Origin: Panopea generosa
Lineage: Eukaryota > Mollusca > Bivalvia > Adapedonta > Hiatellidae
Reading direction: 5' to 3'
DNA: 64,000 nucleotides
Assembly: GCA_029582155.1 (NCBI GenBank)
Contig: CM055895.1
Span: 50,139,750-50,203,749 of the forward strand
A program made the position numbers and the translations under genes. Position 1 is the first letter of the stretch. Each line of letters opens with the position of its first letter. The notes beneath the pieces are model-generated. The model was not told the origin of the DNA and ran no database searches. It saw only the letters and a program-made list of their open reading frames with translations. Below, in pieces: positions 37,001 to 52,000 of this stretch.

Positions 37001-40000
37001 GACATCTTGGAACATTTCATTTGCGCAATATTTTTAAAAACTTTAGAAAGAATACTTTTTATAATGCTTATAAAATATCGTAAAATAAGTAAACGGCACA
37101 TTAAATGAATTTCCCGACTTTTTTCATAACTTCAAATTTCACACTAGGAAGTTCGTCTAAACTTACGAACGTTAGTAAACGGGCCTCTAATGATTCTTTT
37201 TACAAGAGGTTTGCACAAGTTGGTTAAAGCCTAAAGACATATCAGTTGATTATGTTTGATTACCTCGTATATCTTGATAGTGTAATTTGTGGGTAAGTTT
37301 ACTATCACTGGAGGATTCAGGTTCACGTCCGTAACAGTAATATTAACCTCAGCTGTGCTATTTAGTTTAGGATCCCCGTGATCTTCTGCAATAATTTTTA
37401 TGACGTAAGATCCAACGTGTGACCGCAACGAACTATTTACAGTTATATCTCCAGTATATTTATTTAATGCAAATTCATACATAAGATACGTTGGATTTTG
37501 AATTGTGTAGGTTAGATTCGAATTATCTGTCGATTTTTCGTCTGCATCAGTAGCAGTTATTGTGGCAATTGTTGTTCCAACTTCGGCGTCTTCAGAAACA
37601 CTTCTTGTATACGTTGTAGGATTAAAGATTGGCCGATTATCATTAATGTCAGTTATTTGTATTTTGACGACTGTTTGTGCACTTTTTGTCTCACTTTCTT
37701 CAGACGGATCGTCAGTAGCGATCACTGTTAAGTCATAACTAGAAATGTTCTCGCGATCTAAACCACCAGAGACTGTAATAACGCCCTGCAAAAGGATGTT
37801 CGTAAATATTTTGATACAACTGAAGAAACATGCTGTGTGAAATTTGGAGAGAAAAAACATTAACTGCAAGGGACATGGCTTCTTTTAAACAAATATTTAA
37901 TATCAATCAATTGAAACAGTAAGTGTATTCAATTTTTTTAAGTAATATGACATTTTAGTCTAGATTTAACAATATCGCTTGTATATTTGTTTTTATCTAT
38001 TTATGTATTGTAGCTGGTTTCAGTTTTATTTTAGTATATAACAATTATTAGAAAGATGTACTGCGTTGTAAAGAAGTAAAGGCACACACACTTATTGTTT
38101 AATATAAAAAGACAATAAATCATTATTGATGAAAACGTTTAACAATATTTAAAATAACCACAATCTATGATAACTAACAACAACAACAGAATCATACTGG
38201 ATGCTGCACAAAAGATTACAAAATATAGATGCCATATATCTCTGATGCATAACTACAATATAGCATCAATATATTATATTATAATCATTAATAACAAGTT
38301 AAAATCACAACGACATATTCTTTGACAGTGACTGTTATATGGCCAATGGCATTCATATATCCGATGGTCAAATAGTTAATTTATAATAGTTTCATATAAA
38401 ATGCATGCTTTTTACCTCGTTTCAAAATTGACTATTTCTAACAGTACCACTATATGCATATAAATTGAATAAAACGATTAAATAAAACGTTATACATGTA
38501 TATATATATCTTAACTTATTTATCAAACTAAAACTACTATAACTGTAAAAACAATAGCTGCATGTTTTATTAAATTATATCGAAATGGCTATGAATAAAA
38601 CCAATACTTAATGAGAAACCTCACGACTGTGATTAGTTTAACTAGTAACAAACTATAATTAGCATATATGTCTTATCATGCAAAATGTTTGTCGTAACTT
38701 GATTAATATTGAAGAGATAAGTATAGTGATAAACATATTGTCATGTAATCTAAATATTCATACATACTATCAAATGACCTGATGTGAGAGCGATTCCGCT
38801 CCGTCCATTGGGCACGTGGCGTTGTTTACCCAATTATATACTATGTAATGCAATGTAACTGTTTACTCAAAGACCGTTACCTTGTCTAAGGAAAATGACG
38901 GCTCGGGAAACAATATCGGATCATCGACTGATATGACTGACACCCTGCGTCAGGTCAATTCCACCATTAAACAAATGCCTTGAAATAAAGACAAAAGCAT
39001 TTTACATAATGCCCATAAAATATGACAAACAACCTTTAACTTACTGTTGTGCTGTTTATTTTGAAATGTCCCCTGTCACCACTTATACAAAATGTAATAT
39101 CTGCATTCGGACCAATATCAGAATCGTTTGCTCTCATCGTTATCGCTGCTGTATCCACTGAAGCATTTTCAGACAGCTTGATGTTACGCTCGTCGTTGGT
39201 GTTTTGAAATACGGGACTGTTATCGTTATAGTCCAGGACGTTAACAGTCACAGTGGTCGTGTTGGATCGTTGGGGTACACCATTATCAGTGGCTGTTATG
39301 GTCAGATAGATTGTATCCTGCTTCTCTCTGTCAATAGGTCCACTTTTTGTTAATACACCTGCAAAAATGGCACAAATGGTATTGCAAACAAAATTAGACA
39401 ATTCAAATTAACTCTGTTGTTTTATTTTGTTATTGAAAAAATGGTCATCGCAATTGAAGCGACAAATTGAGCTTGGTAAACAAAAACATCCACAAATAAT
39501 CAAGGCTAATATTAACCGGAGCGGTATCAATAAACCTACTTCCGGTAATAAAAAAGGAATAGTTAATATAAGTGTCATTAACGAAATGAGTCGACATGGT
39601 ACAGTTAATGATTATCGGACAATTACATCGGCTAGCGACCTACGACCTTTAGCCAATATTGAAATCCTTGAATCTACACATTGACCAATTGGAATTAACT
39701 CGTCAATAAAGTAACTTAATAATTTACTAGGTATCACTCAATCTCATTAAAATCATATAAACTTTGAAGCTTCCATACTCTACACAAAGTAGTGTGCGTA
39801 GATTATGGAAGCCGAAAGTTGATCTGATTTTAAGGGAAATACTCGAACTGGGTCATTATGAACCCGAACTGGATCCATATAACCCAAACTGGTTTAAGGA
39901 GAGAAACTATATAAGAATTATTTTCTTTCGTTTCAATCCTTTTACTATGTATGTTGTAGAATATGCTATACATAATTTATGAATAAAAATATGTTTAAAC

Positions 40001-43000
40001 CAAACTGGGTCAATACGAACCCGAACTAGGCCAATATAACCCGAACTGGGTCAATATGAACCCGAACTGGGCTAATATTACCTGAACTGGATCAATATGA
40101 ACCCAAACTGAGCCCATATAAGCCGAACTGGGTCAATATGAACCCGAACTGGGTCAATACGAATCCGAACTGGACCCATATAACCCGAATTTGGTCAATA
40201 TGAACCCGAACTGAGCCAATATGAATCCAAACTGGACCCATATAACCCGAACTAAGTCAATATGAACCCGAACTGGGCCAAAACGACTAATTCGGAATTA
40301 GTTTGAAAGGAGATGTTAATGAATAAAATGAGAATTGTTTGACTGAGTTTGACTCAGTTCACGGTGCCGGATTTCCTGCGGTCTATAGCGTTTATCAGTA
40401 TGCTAGTTAGTCTGCCAAATAACTGGACAAATATTAAGTCATTCTACTAGTTGTATTATATGAAAGTGTCGTTTTCAGAAAGTAGTACTATCATTAATTC
40501 AAACTATTAAGTGTTTATTAATGGTACAGTGTAGAGAACAACAATCAAATAACTGCTTAACGAGTTACTAACCTGAATAATTAGCACACACTTTCTTTAA
40601 AAAATAACGATATAGGATAAGCAATAGACACAGACGTGTATTTGAAGTTGTAAAGCAGAAACACAGACGTATACTTGAAGTTATAAAACCGAAACACAGA
40701 CGTATATTTAAAGTTGAAAAACCGAAACAAAGATGTATACTTGAAGTTGTAAAACCGAAACACAGATGTATACTTGAAGTTGTAAAACCGAAACGCAGAT
40801 ATAAACTTAAAGTTGTAAAACCGATACACGGACGAAGACTTGAAGTTGTAAAACTGAAACACAAACGTTTACTTGAAGTTGTAAAACCGATTCACAGGCG
40901 TATACTTGAAGTTGTAAAACCGAAACACAGATGTATACTTTAAGTTGTAAAACCGAAACACAGATGTATACTTGAAGCTGTAAAACCGAAACACAGATGT
41001 TTACTTGAAGTTGTAAAACCGAAACGCAGATATAAACTTAAAGTTGTAAAACCGAAACACGGACGTAGACTTGAAGATGTAAAACTGAAACACAAACGCT
41101 TACTTGAAGTTGTAAAACCGATTCACAGGCGTATACTTGAAGTTGTAATACCGAAACACAGATGTATACTTGAAGTTGTAAAACCGAAACACAGATGTAT
41201 ACTTGAATGTGTAAAACTAAAACGCAGATGTTAAATCGAAACACATATGTATACTTGAAGTTGTAAAACCGATTCACAGGCGTATACTTGAAGTTGTAAA
41301 ACCGAAACGCAGATGTAAAACCGAAACACAAATGTAAACTTGAAGTTGTAAAACCAAAACATAAAGGTATACTTAAAGTTGTAAAACCGAAACACAGACG
41401 TATATTTGAAGTTGTAAAACCGAAACACAGACGTAGACGTAAAGTTGTAAAACCATCAACAGATGTAGACTTGAAGTTGTAAAACCGAAACACAGACGTA
41501 TATTAAAAGTTGTAAAACCGAAACACAGATGTATACTTGAAGTTGTAAAACCGAATCGCAGATATTAACTTAAAGATGTAAAACCGAAACACGGACGTAG
41601 ACTTGAAGTTGTAAAACTGAAACACAAACGTTTACTTGAAGTTGTAAAACCGATTCACAGATGTGTACTTGACGTTGTAAAACCGAAACACAGATGTATA
41701 CTTGAATGTGTAAAACTAAAACGCAGATGTTAAATCGAAACACAGATGTATACTTGAAGTTGTAAAACCGATTCACAGGCGTATACTTGAAGTTGTAAAA
41801 CCGAAACGCAGATGTAAAACCGAAACACAAATGTAAACTTAAAGTTGTAAAACCCAAACACAGACGTATATTTGAAGTTGTCAAACCGAAACACAGACGT
41901 AGACTTAAAGTTGTAAAACCGAAACACAGATGTAGACTTGAAGTTGTAAAACCGAAACACAGACGTATATTTAAAGTTGAAAAACCGAAACTCAGATGTA
42001 TACTTGAAGTTGTAAAACTGAAACACAGATGTATACTTGAAGTTGTAAAAAACGAAACGCAGATATAAACTTAAAGTTGTAAAACCGATACACGGACGTA
42101 GATTTGAAGTTGTAAAACTGAAACACAAACGTTTACTTGAAGTTGTAAAACCGATTAACAGGCGTATACTTGAAGTTGTAATACCGAAACACAGATGTAT
42201 ACTTGAAGTTGTAAAACCGATTCACAGGCGTATACTTGAAGTTGTAAAACTAAAACACAGATGTTAAATCGAAACACAGATGTATACTTGAAGTTGTAAA
42301 ACCAAAACACAGATGTATACTTGAAGTTGTGAAACCGAAACACAGACGTATACTTGAAGTTGTAAAACCGAAATACAGATGTAAACTTGAAGGTGTCAAA
42401 CCGAAACTCAGTTGTATACTTAAATATGTAAAACTGAAACACAGATATAAACTTAAATGTGTAAACCGAAGCACAGACGTATACTTGAATGTGTAAACCG
42501 AATCGCAGACGTATACTTGAAGTTGTAAAATCGAAACACAGACGTATGCTTAAAGTTGTAAAACCGAAACTAAGATGTAAACTTGAAGTTGTAAAACCGT
42601 TACACAAATGTATACTTGAAGTTGTAAAACCGAAAGGCAGATGTAAACTTAAAGTTGTGAAACTGAAACACAAATGTATATTTGAAGTTGTTAAACCGAA
42701 ACACAGACATATACTTGAAGTTGTAAAACCGAAACACAGATATATACTTGAATGTGTTAAACTTAAACGCAGATGTTAAACCGAAACATAGATGTATACT
42801 TGAAGTTGTAAAACGGAAACACAAACGTTTACTTGAAGTTGTAAAACCGATTCACAGATGTGTACTTGACGTTGTAAAACCGAAACACAGATGTATACTT
42901 AAATGTGTAAAACTAAAACGCAGATGTTAAATCGAAACACAGATGTATACTTGAAGTTGTAAAACCGATTCACAGGCGTATACTTGAAGTTGTAAAACCG

Positions 43001-46000
43001 AAACGCAGATGTAAAACCGAAACACAAATGTAAACTTAGAGTTGTAAAACCCAAACACAGACGTATATTTGAAGTTGTAAAACCGAAACACAGACGTAGA
43101 CTTAAAGTTGTAAAACCGAAACACAGATGTAGACTTGAAGTTGTAAAACCGAAACACAGACCTATATTTAAAGTTGAAAAACCGAAACTCAGATGTATAC
43201 TTGAAGTTGTAAAACTGAAACACAGATGTATACTTGAAGTTGTAAAAAACGAAACGCAGATATAAACTTAAAGTTGTAAAACCGATACACGGACGTAGAC
43301 TTGAAGTTGTAAAACTGAAACACAAACGTTTACTTGAAGTTGTAAAACCGATTAACAGGCGTATACTTGAAGTTGTAATACCGAAACACAGATGTATACT
43401 TGAAGTTGTAAAACCGATTCACAGGCGTATACTTGAAGTTGTAAAACTAAAACACAGATGTTAAATCGAAACACAGATGTATACTTGAAGTTGTAAAACC
43501 AAAACACAGATGTATACTTGAAGTTGTGAAACCGAAACACAGACGTATACTTGAAGTTGTAAAACCGAAATACAGATGTAAACTTGAAGGTGTCAAACCG
43601 AAACTCAGTTGTATACTTAAATATGTAAAACTGAAACACAGATATAAACTTAAATGTGTAAACCGAAGCACAGACGTATACTTGAATGTGTAAACCGAAT
43701 CGCAGACGTATACTTGAAGTTGTAAAATCGAAACACGGACGAATACTTGAAGTTGAAAACCGAAACAGAGACGTAAACTTGAAGTTGTAAAACCGAAACA
43801 CAGACGTATGCTTAAAGTTGTAAAACCGAAACTAAGATGTAAACTTGAAGTTGTAAAACCGTTACACAAATGTATACTTGAAGTTGTAAAACCGAAAGGC
43901 AGATGTAAACTTAAAGTTGTGAAACTGAAACACAAATGTATATTTGAAGTTGTTAAACCGAAACACAGACATATACTTGAAGTTGTAAAACCGAAACACA
44001 GATATATACTTGAATGTGTTAAACTTAAACGCAGATGTTAAACCGAAACATAGATGTATACTTGAAGTTGTAAAACCGAAACACATACGTATACTTGAAG
44101 GTGTAAAACCGAAACACAGATGTATACTTGAAGTTGTAAAACCGAAACACAGATGTATACTTGAAGTTGTAAAACCGAAACACAGATGTATACTTGAAGT
44201 TGTAAATCCGAAACACAGATGTATACTTGAAGGTGTAAAGTCTAAATGAAGACGTTTACTTGAATGTGCAAAACCGAAACGAAGATGTTTACTTGAAAGT
44301 AATTTTATAATTCCACATGCTAAGAGTTTCGATTCGAGCACCTTTTATTGCAATGCAATTGCTGACTGGAATAATTTGCCTAACGATTTGAAGAAGTTAA
44401 CTAATAAGCAAACTTTTAAACGTGAAGTTAAAAAACATTAATGTATCTCCTCGCAGGCTAGTGAAAATTTGAATATTTGATTTTTAAGTATATGTTGAAA
44501 ATATTTCTTGTAATGTGAACCACTTAATATATGTATTATTCAGTTATTCAGGGTATAAGATAATTCAATGTTTTTTGTATTGTTACATTTTAACAAGTTT
44601 ATATCAAATGTCTACATTCTTAACATTTCATTTATATCATACTTTTTTTTTTCTTTTTTTTTTTAAATCACAATTTTAAGGGAAGGGACCCCGTTGGAAA
44701 TAAGTGCGGTTGTTGCTTTAATGGGTTATCCCAGGTTATAAGATCTTTAATTTTTAGATGATTACTATAATTATTTTACTTATTTACTTTCTTGATTTAT
44801 TACTGTTATTTTATCATCATCATGATATATATGTTGTATAATGGTCTTATATACCTAAATAAATTTGAATTGAAATTGAATTGAATTGAATGGAAGTTAT
44901 AAAACCGAAACTCAGATGTATACTTGAAGGTGTAAAACGGAAACACAGACGTTTATTTGAAATTGTAAAACCGAAACTAAATTGTATACTTGAATGTGTA
45001 AAACGGAAACACAGACGTATACTTGAAGTTGTAAAACCGAAACGCAGACGTATACTTGAAGTTGTAAAACCGAAACACAGACGTATATTCGAATGTGTAA
45101 AACCAAAACACAAATTTATACTTGAATGTATAATACCGAAACACAAAGGTATTCTTGAAGTTGTTAAACCGACACACATATGTATACTTGAAGATGTAAA
45201 ACCGGAACAAAGACGAATACTTGAATGTGTAAAACCGAAACACAGATGTTAAACCGAAACACAGATGCAAACTTGAAGTTGTAAAACCGAAGCATAGATG
45301 TATACTTGAATTGGTAAAACCGAAAACAGATGTATACTTGAAGTTGTTAGACCGAAACACAGATATATTCTTGAATGTGTTAAACTAAAACGCAGATGTT
45401 TAACCGAAACACAGATGTATACTTGAAGTTGTATAACCGAAACACATACGTATACTTGAAGGTGTAAAACCAAAACACAGACGTATACTTGAAGTTGTAA
45501 AACCGAAATACACACGTTTACTTGAATGTGTAAAACCGAAACGAAGATGTTTACTTGAAGTTGTAAAACGGAAACACAGACGTTTATTTGAAGTTGTAAA
45601 ACCGAAACTTACTTGTATACTTGAATGTGTAAAACTGAAACACTTATGTATATTTAAATGTGGAAAACCGAAACACACATGTATACTTGAATGTGTAAAA
45701 CCGAAACACAAATGCATACTTGAATGTGTAAATGCGAAACACAGATGTATACTTGAAGTTGTAAAACCGAAACACAGATGTATACTTGAAGGTCTAAAAA
45801 CCGAAACAAAGACGTATACTTGATTGTGTAAAACCGAAACACAGATGTGAACTTGAAGTTGTAAATTCGAAATGCAGATGTATATTTGAAGTCGTAAAAC
45901 CGAAACGCAGATGTAAAACCGAAACACAGATGCAAACTTGAAGTTGTAAAGCCGAAGCACAGATGTATACTTGAAGTTATAAAACCGAAGCACAGATGTA

Positions 46001-49000
46001 TACTTGAAGTTGTAAAACTGAAACACAATTGTCCCTATAGTATTTTTAAAAATAAATAGAATTAAGATATTAATACTTAGCTACAATCACTGACCGGAAC
46101 TGGGATTAATCTGGAAAGCATTTTTAGGCGAAATGCTATAACTAATTGATGTGTCCTTGTCTTTGTCGGTTGCGTGGAACGTTCCTAATATTGTTTGATT
46201 CAGGGCATTTTCAGACACGTTGACTGTATAATCCATTGATTCAAACACCGGATCGTTGTCATTGATATCCAACAATGTAAGTGTTAATATAGCTGAAACA
46301 AGTACACAACTATTGACAATGCATTGCTGGTTTCTCAGATGGCAAATACATTCAACCTATGATCGTTTGTTTAAGTACAAACAAAATATTTAGTAAACTT
46401 ATCAGAATTTAGTCATAATGTGTTTGAACAGAGTATTGCTACATTGTGTATAAGTATTTATTGTCCAGTTGTGCATATTATCCGAAAGTAAAAAAGACTA
46501 AAACTTGTTTTTATACATTATTAAAATATACCATGGTGTAAAACAGTGGAGATCAATAAGTTCTATAATACATGCATAGTAAATATACATATTCTTCTAT
46601 TTATAATGATTCCAGAATCACTGGACACATAGATTAAACAATATAGCAAATTTGTTTTTTATACAATTTGTTCACGGAGGGATACAAAACCTCTACGTGC
46701 CCTTGCACATGCTTAAAAAGTAATCCATTTCAAGCGACACTGAATTAAAAAATAATATTCAAGTTAAGAAATCATTTTTAAATAAGGAAATACTATTCCA
46801 ACTAGAAAATCATATTCAAATTAAGAAATGATATTCAAATCAGGAAATAATGCTCAAACTAAGAAATAACATTCAAGTTAGGAAACCATATTTAATATGG
46901 ACAATTATATTTAAATTAGGAAATGATATTTATATAAAGAAATCATATTCAATTTACTTGTGGCATTCTGTGGCTTTGGGAAGGATGCATTTTTATCCTC
47001 GACCAGTAGTGTTAATTTGATCGTCTCCGCCACCTCCCTATCTAGTGAACTATGAACGCTTACTGTTCCAGTGATATTGTGAATGTTAAAATATGTCTGC
47101 AAAAATTACACAAGTATATTAAACATGGTTGCAAAATGTAAATATTTAAATAGAAAAGTGTGACAAACATACTAACACAAAAATGTGTCGCTGTACATTT
47201 GAATCGTTAAGCAATATGTCATTATGTATTACTTTAGAAACAAAAAAGGTGGATTTTGGGCGTTGTGGGTGGATGATTAGGTGGTGGGTATAAAGGTGGG
47301 TTAGTGGGAAAGTATTTTAGATAGGTAGGTACGTAGGTTAGTAGGTACTGGTTATGGGTATGGTGTACATTGATTATTTTTATACTATTTTGTTGGTTTT
47401 GTCCTTTGAATGTTATGTCTCATGTTGGTCATGCATGAGATGAATGTTGTGACTTTATTATTCCTATATAGTATTTAAATATTTAAAAGTAAACAATACC
47501 ATTTCCATCCTTTCACAAATTTGCACATCTAAATCAAATACCAACGAACACTCATACTAATGCTAATGTTTATGACATAAAACAGAACAATTGTAAATAC
47601 TTACACTGACAAGACTATCGTTTACAGGATTACCGTCTTCATCTAATGCTTCAATATGGATTATTGAATAAAACAAATTATTGTTCTCATCCTCATCTGT
47701 AGCATAACATGTAATGACCTCACTTCCTGTTGTTTGGTTTTCTAAAACCATTGCTGAATAACTCGTTTGATTGAATCCAGGTGGTGCATCATTGACATCC
47801 GTTACGGTGACAATGATTGATGCACTTCCGGTCATCGGCGGAGCTCCTCGGTCTATTGCAAGTAAAGTTATGTTGTAGCTGGCCAGCGATTCTCTGTCCA
47901 GTTTGGCATTAAGCTGAACATAAACGTCTCCAGTGGAAGCGTTAATGGCGAACTGATCGTTAGCGCCCGCCGTGATGAAGTAGTTGAACTTGTTGTTCAC
48001 GTCTGTTCCATCAGAATCGTTGGCAACAACTTGTCCAACGTATGTCACTGCAACGACAAGGTATGTTGTCAATATTTTGGTATGTGCACCAGATGGAACA
48101 AGAAATATAACATTTTATTACGTAACTGTTAAATGGCTGATGTTAAATACGCTTTTTTACACTAAACGTCTTACGTCACTCACTCACTCACTCACTCACT
48201 CACTCACTCACTCACTCACTCACTCACTCACTCACTCACTCACTCACTCACACACTCACTCACTCACTCACTCACTCACTCACTCACTCACTCACTACCC
48301 TCCCCTCCCCTCCCCTCCCCCCTCCCCTCGCCTCCCCACCACACCACACCACACCACACCACTCCATTCCACACCACTCCACCCCAATCCACTCACTAAA
48401 TATAACTTAGTAAGAACTTACAATTCGTTGAATTTGACCGAGCATCTTCCGGAATACTGGCATTGTACCGGTTGTTGCTGAATATAGGTATATTATCATT
48501 TACATCCTATGTGGAGAAAACAGTTTGTCAGTACATATTTCTTCAATTCATAAAACTATTCCAAAGTATGAACATGTATCAATTTAAAGTTCAATTTTTA
48601 AAATGAGTAAAGCAGGTATTTTGTCTATTTTAACTTTTAGCCTTCCAAAAATATGTGTTCAATACAGGATATGTTTTGCATACACCTTACGTGTGTTTCA
48701 CAAAATAGCAGATTCGGTTTCTTTGAGCATTTTTATGAGGGGAGATGGTAACTGAAGCGTTATGTAAATATATATGTAATATTAAATTCTCACAGCATAA
48801 GATGTAGATTGTATTGGAGACAAATTGATTTTATAAAACACGATGTAAATGACATTTATATGGCCCTGAGTGAAAATATTATATATATGTAAATAAAGGA
48901 TGTTCAAACAAATGACTGAGGTGTCGTTTAAATATATGAGTAGTGAATATATGATCTTATTTAAAGTTTTGTATTATTATTAGTCTTCTAATACTTACTA

Positions 49001-52000
49001 TTAATACCACCGAAATTGGTTATGTTACAGCAAAAAAATAATGCTTTAACATGCGCCTCAAAATTTCAAAATTAAAGATATAAATATATATTTGTAACTA
49101 CTGGATTCAGTTTGGCTTAACGATATTTGTAACTACTGGATTAACAATATTTGTAACTACTGGATTCAGTTTGGCTTAACGATATTTGTAACTACTGGAT
49201 TAACGATATTTGTAACTACTGGATTCAGTTTGGATTAACGATATGCTCAATACGGTTTATATCATAGTTTGAAAAATTTCGTTTGAAGTGTTTTTGTATA
49301 AAATATTATTACATGTGTTACTATATATAGTAACAAAATAAGCTTGTTTTTTGCATGATATAGGGCATATTAAATGTCACGTGTCACGACAGGGCCAAAA
49401 ATCCATATGCGAGGGCCAAAAATCCATATGTGAGGGCCAAAAATCCATATTAATTTCAGTCTGTGCTATAGTTTTTTAGTATAAATTGTTAGCGAATTAT
49501 GAATGGAATATATGCCCAACTCGTCTATTCGCGCACTCACACGCGCTTCCAACGACGACAACCATAAGCAACAATTAAAATGGCAGGAGTCATCGCCTCT
49601 CTGTCTTACACACTTTCGGAGTTAGACCAACCGATAGCACAGAATAGAAGTAATGATTGTGCAAACGAAGTGCCCGCTGGAACTGTGCAATTTGTAGAAG
49701 ACATCTAGAGAATTATATAGAGTCTATATTTACAAGTCCTTGAAAACATGAAGAATAAAAAAACAAAATGCTAAACAAAACACGACGTGAAAAAGTTTTT
49801 GTGTAACTGACTCGGAGAAGTTACACCAAATACCGCTGGAAGAACTAAATATGCATTTAGCCTATTTCTCGCAATTCACATCTTGGTGCAAGTATATTTA
49901 GTTTTAGTCTTTGAATAAATCCCGCTTTGTAAACTATAGTGGAAGAATATCGTGCTGGATATCACTGAAATTGTTCACTTTTTGATAAAAGGAACAAACT
50001 TGGCACAGTAGTAGTTCAGTGTATTTAAGGAAATTTAGGCAATAGACCCTTCCTGAAATTTTCAAAATGGCCGCCATTTTCAAAATGGCCGCCAACATGT
50101 CACAAAAATTAAAAAATATTGAGTAGTAATTTGTTGATGTCTATAATACGTAATATATATCAAATATTATATTGTATTTTAAATCATTGTGTTGGTATTT
50201 GATTATATCTGTCAAATGAATAAGTTTATTAGATAGAATGTGAAAGTTTATATTAATTTGAAAGGTCAAAAGGTCAATAAACTATAAAAAAAACAAAAAA
50301 CCAACAACATATATTTTACATTTTTAAGTCATATTTTTAATGTGTGATAAACATTTATTTTCCCATTTTCAGAACTTTGTGTTTTCAATATAAAAGTGTA
50401 GATGTTATTTATAAGTTATAAAGCAAAGGTTACTTCCTTTTGCTAAATATTCCCCCATTTGTATGTAGCAGAAGAACAACTTTCTATTCACATTTTTGCT
50501 GCTGTTTTTGTGAATCATTGACTAATTATAAATGATTTGCTTATATATTTAGGTAAGTTATTATTTCTAGATACCATTCTATTGTTTTAAGATATATTTA
50601 TTAATAGAAATTCCTAAAAGGAGTCATGCTCAATGATTTTTAAAACTGTAATAGTGTTCGGATACGCACTAGTAAGCGGATAAATGGATGGATTAAGTGG
50701 GAAATGTGCAATACTAAAATTATGTATGCATATGTCACTATGTAGCAATTGATGATTATTTATTTTTTTAAGTTTATTTTTAAAATAAGAAGTATTTCAA
50801 ATAAAAGTATTTGTTATACTATCAAACATTTACAACAGAAAAAGAAGAAATCTAAATATTGATTTGATTAACGCAGTTAGAACAACTATATCTTCCTTTA
50901 TACACTTTCAGATATGAAACATATGACGACACAAAGATATGTTAGTGATAGAACCTAACATTTAAAGAGTAGTACTCTGTTATTTAAACAAATTCATATA
51001 TGTTAAAACCAATCGAGAGGGTCGAGCATCAAATTGTACTTCCATTATCAAAATCTGAAGTAGTTTACTTTCCTATAGACTGGATTAAATGCATTTAATG
51101 TTCAGAATCGTCCAATTAAACATTACGGATCCCTGCATTTATTAAACGTCAAGATGTGTATAGAGGTGTAGGCTATGAGACCCTGTTATGTGATATTACA
51201 AGCTTTCATGCATTAGGACACTTTCCAATGCCGGTGAACTCATCATTATTAGGTGAAAAAGAAAATATAATTGAACTCCTTATAAGCAATGAAGCTAAGT
51301 GGCATAAGGCTTTTCGAAATAAGTTTAGAAAACTAAAGCTTGCAAGGTTACAAAAGCACAAGATTAAAGAACAAGAAGAAGATGGTGAATGCAGTCCACC
51401 AAGTAAAATAACTCGTAAAAGCTACGGATCAGCTACAGTTGCTTATTAAAATAAAAGTTTCTTCTGTAACACTAAATCAGGCGATCTTCACCAAGCTTCA
51501 ACATTTGAAATGGACTCAAGAGTGAGACAATGTGCTATAGAATTACAAGACACTGTTCTATTAGCAAAGCTTAGTGCGGGTGACCTTATATCACAAGAAG
51601 CCATGCATCATTCTTATTGTTTGGTATCAGTGCTCAAACCAACTTCTACGATGGATGATATCGGGACCAGAAGTAGCAAGAGCTCTACATAGATTTGAGT
51701 ATTGGCAGGAATGTAAGAACCATGTACAAAACAAAGCTTTAAATGTACGACACCACGAACAGACCAAAAGCACCCAAAATAAAGTTCGTAAACAGGTAAA
51801 TGACTTATGCGCAGTCATTGAAGATATGGGGAATTCATTCAAAGATCATACAGGTGATCTCCTAGATTCTCGTGACATACTTGATGATCAGGTTAAGGAG
51901 ACAGTAAAGCAATAGAAATGGTTGGCAAGAAGCAGTACGAAAACTTTGTAACAGAACGTCTTGATACAAGACAAAAGTCTATTACAGATCCAATAAAGCA

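Noticed and set aside
38879-38945. Exon-like minus-strand stretch reading VSVISVDDPILFPEPSFSLDK before GTAACG
   Set aside because: It has a stop just upstream, its length does not fit the phase between exons 8 and 9, and those two exons join perfectly without it. Probably a decayed exon or chance.
39427-39684. 85-codon plus-strand frame (MLLKKWSSQLKRQ...)
   Set aside because: No family recognised, opposite strand inside a cadherin intron; may be transposon-derived but cannot be supported.
40560-46030. Many open frames of 60-208 codons on both strands
   Set aside because: They follow from the 33-base unit length and repeat the same 11 residues; no start context, no family, and the region is an intron.
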